From Ruminococcaceae bacterium UBA1865 (GTDB taxonomy: Bacteria; Bacillota; Clostridia; Oscillospirales; Acutalibacteraceae), in the NCBI GenBank assembly GCA_002338255.1, contig DDHX01000012.1, positions 1 through 14,775 on the forward strand: DNA of 14,775 nucleotides, in the 5' to 3' direction. The position numbers and the translations under genes are program-made. Below are positions 1-5,776 of this stretch, in pieces. The first letter of the stretch is position 1, and each line of letters starts with the position of its first letter. The notes below the pieces were generated by a model that was not told the origin of the DNA, did not search any database, and saw only the letters and a program-made list of their open reading frames with translations.

Positions 1-1
1 A

Positions 2-295
2 GCAGAATTATTTTGTGAAGTGCTAGGCTATCCTAAAGAATCCATCCATCAGACTAGGGATATTTATGAAGCACATTTTATGGATATCTTAAAAGTCATC
101 AATACTGTTCCTGATGAGTATGATACGCTATTAATATTCGGACATAATCCCGGACTTTCTAATCTGACCAACTATTTGAGCCATTCAGAGATTGAACTGG
201 CGACCTCGAATGTATCAATTTTACAACTTGAGGGCGATCTAACCTTTGAAATGCTTGGAGGAGGTACTGCCAACCTTATAGGATTATTAAAATAA
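2..295 (+). CDS. SixA-like phosphohistidine phosphatase, C-terminal part
   Basis: This is the 3' end of a histidine phosphatase superfamily gene. The reading frame is open from base 2, so the N-terminus, including the expected RHG/RHA catalytic motif, lies upstream of the window. About 97 residues are visible. The clearest family mark is FGHNPG, which carries the second catalytic histidine of SixA-type phosphatases, followed by a short LSNLTNYL helix. The family removes phosphate from phosphohistidine, in SixA from HPt or phosphotransfer proteins; the substrate here is unknown. The gene ends 21 bp before the next one and may be cotranscribed with it. Its base composition is AT-rich (about 37% GC over 1-480), unlike the DNA after ~540, and its sequence reads more like Bacteroidota SixA proteins than clostridial ones (impression from memory, not a search). 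Confidence 0.75.
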   Translation, partial: AELFCEVLGYPKESIHQTRDIYEAHFMDILKVINTVPDEYDTLLIFGHNPGLSNLTNYLSHSEIELATSNVSILQLEGDLTFEMLGGGTANLIGLLK

Positions 296-316
296 TAGTT
301 TTTACCTTCGTATGTT

Positions 317-2332
317 ATGGCAAACAAACTACAAGGTGAAAGTTCCCCGTATTTAAAACAACATGAGCACAATCCAGTTCATTGGTTTCCATGGGGTGAA
401 GAAGCATTAAATAAGGCGAAAGAAGAGAATAAGCTAATCATAGTAAGTATTGGCTATTCTGCTTGCCACTGGTGTCACGTGATGGCGCACGAAAGTTTTG
501 AAGACGCTGAAGTTGCACATATGTTGAATCGGGATTTTGTCGCCATCAAGGTGGACAAGGAAGAGCGCCCGGACGTGGATGCGGTGTATATGCGCGTGTG
601 CCAGGCATTGACTGGCAGCGGCGGCTGGCCAATGACGATTCTGATGACGCCGGAGCAGCGACCTTTTTACGCAGGAACTTATTTTCCGAAGGAGTCGCGG
701 TATCACATGCCGGGACTTTTGGATTTATTGGCTGCAATCGCACAACAGTGGCAGGATAATAGGGAGCAGCTTTTGCAGTCAAGTGACCGAATAACGGCGG
801 CAATGCAGGAGAAATCCGGAAAAAAAGTGGAAAGTCTGACGAAAGATACCATTTTTGCCGCGGAATCCCAGTTTTCACAAAGCTTCGACAGGCTTTTCGG
901 CGGGTTTAGCAGCCAGCCTAAATTCCCAACCCCGCATAATTTAATGTTTTTATTACAATATCATGTATTGGAACAGGATGCCCACGCCCTTGAAATGGCG
1001 GAGAAAACTTTGCAGCAAATGTATAGGGGAGGCATCTTTGACCACGTCGGGTTTGGATTTTCCCGCTATTCTACCGATGAAAAGTGGCTGATTCCGCATT
1101 TCGAAAAAATGCTGTACGATAACGCCCTGCTTACCATCGCGTATTTAGAAACGTATCAAATTACCGGAAATGATTTTTATAAAATGGTTGCGACTAAAAT
1201 CATGCATTATATTTTTCGGGAAATGCAGGACAGCACCGGTGGATTTTACTCTGCACAGGACGCGGACAGCGACGGAGAAGAGGGCAAATATTACGCGCTC
1301 ACCCCTGATGAAATGATTGCACTTTTCGAGGAGAGCGACGGGAATGCCTTCAATGATTATTTTAACATTACTGCAAAAGGAAATTTTGAGGGCAAAAGTA
1401 TTCCCAATTTGATTGGAAACGAAAATTTCGAGGTGCCCGATAAGCGAATGGAACAGCTTGCTGAAAAAGTGTATGCTTACCGTCTGACACGTACCGCGCT
1501 GCATAAAGATGATAAAATACTCACCTCTTGGAATGCGCTGATGATTGTTGCGCTCTGTAAAGCGTATCAAATTTTAGGCGGCAGTGAATATCTGCGTGCG
1601 GCAAAAAAGGGTATGCACTTTATTTTGACAAGTCTGACGGATGGTCAAGGTGGACTGCGCGTGCGTTATCGCGACGGCGAAACCTCCGGTACAGGAAATT
1701 TGGACGATTACGCCTTTACCGTTTGGGCATTGCTCAGCCTTTATGACGCGACTTTTGATGCTGATTATCTTCAACAGGCGCTTGCTTTTCAACAAAAAAT
1801 GCAGAACAATTTTTGGGATGAGCAGAACGGTGGATTTTATTTGGTCGACAGTAACGCGGAGCAACTGATCAGTCGTCCAAAGGAAACCTATGACGGTGCG
1901 ATTCCGTCAGGCAATTCGGTTGCCGCCTATTGTCTTATGAAGCTCAGCAAACTCACCGGGGATTTGCAGCTGCAAAAAACAGCATACACCCAGCTGCAGT
2001 TCATGGCGGGTGCGGCGGAACAGTACCCGTCCGGCTACAGCTTTGCGCTCTGTGCGCTGATGCTCAGTCTTTATCCCGCACGTGAAATTGTCTGTGTTGT
2101 AAAAAGCGAAACGGATTTAACTTCGCTCAAAGCACTGCTCCTCAAGCGCTTTTTACCGAACACGGTGGTGCTGGTCAAAGATGAAAAAAATGCCGTACAG
2201 GTAGAAAGTTTGGCACCGTTTACAAAGGAATATAGCTTTCAGGACGATAAAAGCACTTACTATGTTTGTGAGAACAACGCCTGTTCACCCCCAACCAATG
2301 ACCTTTCGGAACTTGAAAAAAGGCTGTCATAA
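317..2332 (+). CDS. yyaL: Thioredoxin-fold DUF255 protein (YyaL/SPATA20-like)
   Basis: This 671-residue protein has about the same length as Bacillus YyaL (near 690). An N-terminal thioredoxin-like domain (about residues 1-160) carries the family motif CHWCHVM with C50 and C53 as the CxxC pair, followed by [15 protein letters not shown] and GGWP blocks. The C-terminal two thirds is an alpha/alpha toroid region resembling N-acylglucosamine 2-epimerase or six-hairpin glycosidase folds, with conserved patches such as [23 protein letters not shown] and [13 protein letters not shown]. The biochemical role of the family is not established; it is usually annotated as a cytosolic thioredoxin-domain protein. 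The start at 317 is the only one that keeps the conserved N-terminal [12 protein letters not shown] block, though no good ribosome binding site precedes it. The first ~60 codons differ from the rest in GC content and apparent lineage. A terminator hairpin follows the stop. Confidence 0.88.
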   Translation: MANKLQGESSPYLKQHEHNPVHWFPWGEEALNKAKEENKLIIVSIGYSACHWCHVMAHESFEDAEVAHMLNRDFVAIKVDKEERPDVDAVYMRVCQALTGSGGWPMTILMTPEQRPFYAGTYFPKESRYHMPGLLDLLAAIAQQWQDNREQLLQSSDRITAAMQEKSGKKVESLTKDTIFAAESQFSQSFDRLFGGFSSQPKFPTPHNLMFLLQYHVLEQDAHALEMAEKTLQQMYRGGIFDHVGFGFSRYSTDEKWLIPHFEKMLYDNALLTIAYLETYQITGNDFYKMVATKIMHYIFREMQDSTGGFYSAQDADSDGEEGKYYALTPDEMIALFEESDGNAFNDYFNITAKGNFEGKSIPNLIGNENFEVPDKRMEQLAEKVYAYRLTRTALHKDDKILTSWNALMIVALCKAYQILGGSEYLRAAKKGMHFILTSLTDGQGGLRVRYRDGETSGTGNLDDYAFTVWALLSLYDATFDADYLQQALAFQQKMQNNFWDEQNGGFYLVDSNAEQLISRPKETYDGAIPSGNSVAAYCLMKLSKLTGDLQLQKTAYTQLQFMAGAAEQYPSGYSFALCALMLSLYPAREIVCVVKSETDLTSLKALLLKRFLPNTVVLVKDEKNAVQVESLAPFTKEYSFQDDKSTYYVCENNACSPPTNDLSELEKRLS

Positions 2333-2337
2333 TTACA

Positions 2338-2375
2338 ATCACCTCTGCGCATAATAAGCGGAGAGGTGATTTTTT
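2338..2375 (+). terminator. Terminator hairpin overlapping the next ribosome binding site
   Basis: A 12-bp stem with one mismatch pairs 2338-2349 with 2359-2370 around a 9-nt loop and is followed by five T residues, a standard rho-independent terminator shape just after the yyaL-like stop. The 3' arm holds GAGAGGTGA, which is the Shine-Dalgarno sequence of the next gene, and the T run touches its ATG at 2376. The same RNA hairpin would therefore both end upstream transcripts and mask the ribosome binding site in read-through transcripts. Confidence 0.75.
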
Positions 2376-2615
2376 ATGGCAAAGGCGAGCATTTATTTTG
2401 ATCTTGAAAATTTGAACGGAAAGCGCGGTGCGGCAAAAGTAAAACGCCAGCTTGACACGTTGCCCGGTGTTATTTCTGTTAGTATTAATGACGACCACAA
2501 GCGCGTTGCAGTGGATTTTGACACAACCGGGGTAAACCAAAGTCAAATCCGAAATCAATTGGACGATCTTGGCCTCACGATTTGCGGGGAACATTTTGAA
2601 GAACACACTATGTAA
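2376..2615 (+). CDS. Small HMA-like (heavy-metal-associated fold) protein without CxxC
   Basis: This 79-residue cytosolic protein matches the beta-alpha-beta-beta-alpha-beta pattern of HMA/CopZ-like domains: a first strand ASIYFDLENL, a helix KVKRQLDTLPGV, strands VISVSIN and RVAVDFD, and a second helix SQIRNQLDDLG. The metal-binding loop that normally reads GMxCxxC after the first strand reads NLNGKRGA, with no cysteine; the only cysteine is near the C-terminus in TICGEH. It therefore probably does not bind copper or zinc in the usual way, and may be a structural relative or bind another ligand. The start is well supported by GAGAGGTGA about 7 nt before ATG. It is flanked by terminators on both sides, and no separate promoter was recognised. 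Confidence 0.7.
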   Translation: MAKASIYFDLENLNGKRGAAKVKRQLDTLPGVISVSINDDHKRVAVDFDTTGVNQSQIRNQLDDLGLTICGEHFEEHTM

Positions 2616-2630
2616 ATGAATAAAAAAGCA

Positions 2631-2666
2631 ATCAGCACAGAACAACCAAGTTCTGTGCTGATTTTT
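2631..2666 (+). terminator. Rho-independent terminator after the HMA-like gene
   Basis: A perfect 13-bp stem (2631-2643 with 2650-2662) with a 6-nt loop is followed by a T run. It begins 15 bp after the stop codon. An A-rich stretch just upstream could give it weak activity on the opposite strand as well. Confidence 0.9.
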
Positions 2667-2680
2667 ATCGTTCGCTGTAC

Positions 2681-2709
2681 TTGTAGAATATGAAATGATG
2701 CATTATACT
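2681..2709 (+). promoter_or_regulatory. Putative sigma-A promoter of the Nudix gene
   Basis: TTGTAG (2681-2686) and TATACT (2704-2709) are separated by 17 bp. The -35 matches the consensus poorly (TTG only) and the -10 well. A second -10-like TATAAT lies at 2713-2718 without a matching -35. Transcription would begin only ~10-20 nt before the first possible ATG. Confidence 0.45.
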
Positions 2710-2728
2710 GAATATAATCAGTAAATTT

Positions 2729-3190
2729 ATGAATGGAAATGGAAATGAAAATATGGTTAAAATAGAATTTTATGACGTAGATTATGTGCCGAATGATAAT
2801 TTAAAATATGCTGTGATTGCCGCACAGCAGGGAGAAAAATGGATCATTTGCCGCCACAAGGAGCGTACAACATGGGAAATGCCCGGTGGGCACCGCGAAC
2901 CAGGAGAAGACATCCACGATACTGCGAGGCGGGAGCTGTACGAGGAAACCGGCGCAGCGGACTTTAACATCAAACCAATCTGCATCTATTCGGTAACGGG
3001 TGACGACGAACTGATACATAACCCGAAACCGACATATGGAATGCTGTTCCATGCACTGGTTAAGATTCTTTCAGAACTGCCCAAAGACATGGAAATGGCA
3101 GAGATTCAATTTTGTGATAAACTGCCGGAAAACCTTACCTACCCGCAAATTCAACCGTTCTTATGGCAAAAAGTGAAAGAGCAAAAATAA
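2729..3190 (+). CDS. Nudix hydrolase
   Basis: This 153-residue protein is a single Nudix domain. The Nudix box is complete: G54, E60, R68-E69-L70, E72-E73, G75, matching Gx5Ex7REUxEExGU, so it should be an active Mg-dependent pyrophosphohydrolase that cleaves a nucleoside diphosphate linked to another group. The strand before the box, IICRHKERTTWEMPGG, resembles MutT/YtkD-type nucleotide-pool enzymes, but the substrate cannot be read from sequence. The first eight residues are a GN-rich run with no ribosome binding site; the in-frame ATG at 2753, which begins MVKIEFYDV, is a credible alternative start. It is a single gene between a terminator and a convergent HD-domain gene, with a 39-bp gap and no strong terminator between them. 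Confidence 0.88.
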   Translation: MNGNGNENMVKIEFYDVDYVPNDNLKYAVIAAQQGEKWIICRHKERTTWEMPGGHREPGEDIHDTARRELYEETGAADFNIKPICIYSVTGDDELIHNPKPTYGMLFHALVKILSELPKDMEMAEIQFCDKLPENLTYPQIQPFLWQKVKEQK

Positions 3191-3229
3191 GCACGGCAGC
3201 GGCCAATAAGCAGCCTGTCCGGATTTTGA

Positions 3230-3802
3230 CTAAATAGCTTGCGCCGCGTCTTCACAGGTGCGCATTGCCAAAATGGTCTGTTCAATTAAGTAATCGAGCT
3301 CCCAGCCAAGCATTTCCGCACCATGCCCAATGACTTCTCTCGAACAGCCGGCCGCGAAGCTTACCGTTTTATATTTTTTCTTGACAGATTTTAATTCCAA
3401 GTCCTGTACGCTTTTTGAAGGACGCATCAGCGCGACGGCTCCAATCAGCCCAGTCAGCTCGTCAACGGCGTAAAGCACCTTTTCCATGGTGTGTGTCGGC
3501 TCAATATCGACCGTAAGCTGATACCCGTGGCTTGCGGTCGCGTGGATAATATCTTCGCTGATTCCGTTTTCCCGCATGATTTGCTGCTCGCGGATGCAAT
3601 GCTCCTCCGGAAATTGTTCAAAATCCAAATCGTGAAGCAGTCCCACAATGCCCCAAAAACCCGACTCATCGCCAAAGCCTAATTGAGCGGCAAAATATTT
3701 CATTGTCCCCTCGACAATCAATGCGTGTTTCAGGTGGAATGCGTCTTTGTTGTACTGTGTGAGCAATGCCCATGCCTGTTCGCGGGTAATGTTTTGGTTC
3801 AT
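3230..3802 (-). CDS. HD-domain phosphohydrolase
   Basis: This 190-residue cytosolic protein belongs to the HD superfamily of metal-dependent phosphohydrolases. Candidate metal ligands are H26 in HLKHALIVEG, the H57-D58 pair in GLLHDLDFEQ, H68, H92 in ASHGY and D114 in YAVDELTGLI, which is the order expected for the family. The substrate is not known; the family includes nucleotidases and related hydrolases. The start at 3802 is chosen because AGGAAGAGGG lies about 8 nt upstream; the frame is open for 33 more codons, but these have no initiation signal and overlap the promoter and leader. A good sigma-A promoter lies about 80-105 bp upstream. It is divergent from tcdA. Confidence 0.85.
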   Translation of the reverse strand: MNQNITREQAWALLTQYNKDAFHLKHALIVEGTMKYFAAQLGFGDESGFWGIVGLLHDLDFEQFPEEHCIREQQIMRENGISEDIIHATASHGYQLTVDIEPTHTMEKVLYAVDELTGLIGAVALMRPSKSVQDLELKSVKKKYKTVSFAAGCSREVIGHGAEMLGWELDYLIEQTILAMRTCEDAAQAI

Positions 3803-3880
3803 GCTGAAAACCCTCTTCCTGTAATTATAATACGTGAATTTTATGAATTGACCTTTATGGCTGTAAATATTTTGTCTTTT

Positions 3881-3909
3881 ATCATACTGTTTTGAAGGCA
3901 AAAAGTCAA
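3881..3909 (-). promoter_or_regulatory. Sigma-A promoter of the HD-domain gene
   Basis: Read on the minus strand, TTGACT (3909-3904) and TATGAT (3886-3881) are separated by exactly 17 bp, each one mismatch from consensus. This predicts a start near 3874 and a leader of about 70 nt before the ATG at 3802. Confidence 0.8.
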
Positions 3910-3986
3910 TATCATGCAGATAGGAAGCGGAAACATCTTTTTTGTAATTGATTCGTAAAATTCGGTATATAAGAGTATGATTTATA

Positions 3987-3995
3987 TGATATAAT
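3987..3995 (+). promoter_or_regulatory. Extended -10 promoter upstream of tcdA
   Basis: TGATATAAT is a perfect extended -10 (TG, one base, TATAAT). No convincing -35 is present 17 bp upstream, as is common for extended -10 promoters. Transcription would start near 4002 and give a ~100-nt leader before the tcdA start. That leader contains a possible 15-codon reading frame at 4014-4061. Confidence 0.6.
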
Positions 3996-4101
3996 AAAAA
4001 ACACGAGGCGTAGTATGACCGCGCAAAAGGTCGCTTTACTGGTGTTGAGATTCACGCAGTAAGGTTTGAGTACGCAAATTTTATAGATGGCAGGACAAAT
4101 C

Positions 4102-4854
4102 ATGTTAAATGAATTTTCAAGGACAGAATTACTTTTGGGAGCACCCGCAATGCAAAAACTACAGGAAGCTACGGTAGCGGTTTTTGGCATTGGCGGTGTG
4201 GGTTCTTATACGGTGGAGGCACTCGCGAGAAGCGGTGTCGGCGGGCTTGCTTTATTTGATGATGACAAAGTTTGCCTCACCAATATCAACCGCCAGTTGA
4301 TCGCCACACGAAAAACAGTGGGAAAACCAAAGGTCGAGGCAATGCGCGACCGCATTTTAGACATTAATCCGTCCGCCAACGTGACGCTGTATCCCACATT
4401 TTATACAGCGGAAAACGCGGATACATTTGATTTATCTCAATTTTCTTATGTTGTGGATGCGATTGATACCGTTTCCTCCAAGCTAACATTAATCGAAAAG
4501 GCGAAGGCGGCAGGTGTTCCCATCGTCAGCTGCATGGGCGCGGGGAACAAGCTTGACCCCACAAAATTTGAAGTGGCGGATATTTTCAGCACTTCCGTCT
4601 GTCCGCTTGCGAGGGTTATGAGAAATGAACTGCGTAAACGCGGCATTCAATCATTGAAGGTCGTTTATTCCAAGGAACCGCCCCTTACACCGATTGATGA
4701 CGACGCGAACAGCTGCAAACATAATTGCATCTGCCCGCCGGGCACAAAGCGCAAATGCACCATCCGGCGGCAGGTTCCCGGGAGCACCGCCTTTGTGCCG
4801 TCCGTCGCGGGGCTGATCCTTGCCGGTGAAGTCGTCAAAGACTTAATTCAATAA
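4102..4854 (+). CDS. tcdA: tRNA threonylcarbamoyladenosine dehydratase
   Basis: This 250-residue ThiF/E1-like enzyme uses ATP to dehydrate t6A at position 37 of ANN-decoding tRNAs to cyclic t6A. The N-terminus MLNEFSRTELLLG is characteristic of the TcdA (CsdL/YgdL) group. The nucleotide-binding glycine motif GIGGVGS lies at 29-35, the E1-type DDDKVCLTNINRQ at 53-65, then VVDAIDT, SCMGAGNKLDP and SVCPLARVMR. The C-terminal PGSTAFVPSVAGLILAGEVV is also typical. The start at 4102 is preferred over the in-frame ATG at 4087 because family members begin at this methionine and AGGA lies 7 nt before it, whereas 4087 has none. A C-x3-C-x-C cluster (CKHNCIC) near residue 210 could bind metal. It stands alone, ahead of a long hairpin. 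Confidence 0.93.
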   Translation: MLNEFSRTELLLGAPAMQKLQEATVAVFGIGGVGSYTVEALARSGVGGLALFDDDKVCLTNINRQLIATRKTVGKPKVEAMRDRILDINPSANVTLYPTFYTAENADTFDLSQFSYVVDAIDTVSSKLTLIEKAKAAGVPIVSCMGAGNKLDPTKFEVADIFSTSVCPLARVMRNELRKRGIQSLKVVYSKEPPLTPIDDDANSCKHNCICPPGTKRKCTIRRQVPGSTAFVPSVAGLILAGEVVKDLIQ

Positions 4855-4875
4855 GGTGTATCCGAACAGGATTAT

Positions 4876-4926
4876 AGAAGAACAGCCAATGGTTGCCGAT
4901 TTCAGGTAACCATTGGCTGTTCTTCT
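4876..4926. terminator. Long inverted repeat between convergent genes, probable bidirectional terminator
   Basis: A perfect 19-bp stem pairs 4876-4894 with 4908-4926; it can extend by three more pairs to a 7-nt loop. It lies between the tcdA stop and the stop of the response regulator gene, 2 bp from the latter. Neither side has a real U tract, so it is not a textbook intrinsic terminator, but its place between convergent genes suggests termination or 3'-end protection for both. Confidence 0.65.
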
Positions 4927-4928
4927 GT

Positions 4929-5609
4929 TCATTCCTCGGTGTTCATGAGGTGATATCCGACATTCTTAATACAGTGAATCCGGACTCCGGAATGAAGAAG
5001 CTTGAGCTTCCTGCGAAGATAAGTAATGTAGACCTCTAAATTGTTTTCAGCGGGGGAACTTTCAAATCCCCACAGCTTAGTCAACAGTTCTTCTTTGCCG
5101 ATGACATTGCATCCACGCAAAATAAAATATTTCATGATTTCAAATTCCTTGTTTGATAGCCTTACGGAATTACCCGCATTGGTTATTTGATAGGTGTTTA
5201 AATTGAGACTCAGCTGCGCAAAGGAAATTTGGTTATCCTGAATAAGTTCACCCTTCCTTCGGCTGATGGCACACAGCCTTGCAATCAGTTCGGCGTCCGC
5301 AAACGGCTTTTCCAGAAAATCATCGGCGCCGCTGTCAAGTCCGCGCACTTTTTCGATTACGCCGCATTTGGGGGAAAGTAAAAGCACGGGAACAGAAAGT
5401 CCGGCCCGCCGTATCTGCTTCAATACCTCAAGCCCACCGCAGCCCGGTAATTCTGTGTCGAGAATAATTGCATCGTAGATTTCACTCAGCGCTTCGTCCA
5501 GCCCCGCTTCTGCATCATATGAGGAATAGGACTCAAAGTGGTTTCGATTCAACAGCCGGCTGAGTTTTGGAATCAGTTTCTGATAATTCCCAATAAGCAA
5601 TATTTTCAT
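4929..5609 (-). CDS. OmpR/PhoB-family response regulator with atypical receiver
   Basis: This 226-residue protein has a receiver domain (about 1-115) and an OmpR/PhoB winged-helix DNA-binding domain (about 128-224, with VRLSNKEFEIMKYF, the recognition region NNLEVYITYLRRKL and the wing NVGYHL). The phospho-acceptor D51 (ILDTELPG), the switch S79 and K101 (LEKPF) are present. The acidic pair after the first strand that normally binds Mg is replaced by G7-N8 (KILLIGNYQ), so phosphorylation may be impaired or unneeded. No histidine kinase gene is adjacent. The start at 5609 is set by GGAGG 7 nt upstream; the open frame extends 25 codons further without an initiation signal. It is divergent from an ABC export operon and is its probable regulator. 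Confidence 0.9.
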   Translation of the reverse strand: MKILLIGNYQKLIPKLSRLLNRNHFESYSSYDAEAGLDEALSEIYDAIILDTELPGCGGLEVLKQIRRAGLSVPVLLLSPKCGVIEKVRGLDSGADDFLEKPFADAELIARLCAISRRKGELIQDNQISFAQLSLNLNTYQITNAGNSVRLSNKEFEIMKYFILRGCNVIGKEELLTKLWGFESSPAENNLEVYITYLRRKLKLLHSGVRIHCIKNVGYHLMNTEE

Positions 5610-5636
5610 CCTTGTGCCTCCATTTGTCTTTTCTAC

Positions 5637-5645
5637 ATTATAACA
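5637..5645 (-). promoter_or_regulatory. Extended -10 promoter of the response regulator gene
   Basis: On the minus strand TGTTATAAT forms a perfect extended -10. There is no clear -35 at the usual distance. The start would be near 5630, about 20 nt before the ATG at 5609. Confidence 0.6.
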
Positions 5646-5662
5646 GCAGTGCGATTTTTCGA

Positions 5663-5727
5663 TGTGATGGCTGTGTGAACACACGCTTAAATTTAGGTGA
5701 AGCGGCTATCCTTTAATTTTTATTTAA
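5663..5727. promoter_or_regulatory. Candidate OmpR-type operator repeats in the divergent promoter region
   Basis: Two pairs of direct repeats with an 11-bp period are visible: TGTGA at 5663 and 5674, and TTTAA at 5712 and 5723. A further inverted repeat, GTGTG-AA-CACAC, covers 5673-5684. OmpR/PhoB-type regulators bind tandem direct repeats about 10-11 bp apart, and the TTTAA pair lies where a -35 would be for the downstream operon. Binding by the adjacent regulator is inferred. Confidence 0.45.
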
Positions 5728-5738
5728 GGATTCGTCCC

Positions 5739-5744
5739 TATAAT
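5739..5744 (+). promoter_or_regulatory. -10 element of the export operon promoter
   Basis: TATAAT matches the consensus perfectly, but the position 17 bp upstream reads ATTTTT, a poor -35. This pattern fits an activator-dependent promoter, with the TTTAA repeats at 5712-5727 just upstream. The predicted start is near 5751. Confidence 0.6.
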
Positions 5745-5776
5745 AAGACACAGAAAAGCAAAATCGGAGGTCAGAC

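Noticed and set aside
3191..3229. Terminator between the Nudix and HD-domain genes
   Set aside because: On the minus strand only a 6-bp stem with a mismatch precedes a short T run; too weak to list.
3803..3901. 33-codon N-terminal extension of the HD-domain protein
   Set aside because: It overlaps a near-consensus promoter and the AGGAAGAGGG site belongs to the inner ATG at 3802.
5610..5684. 25-codon N-terminal extension of the response regulator
   Set aside because: It crosses the extended -10 promoter; receiver domains start at MKILL and GGAGG precedes that ATG.
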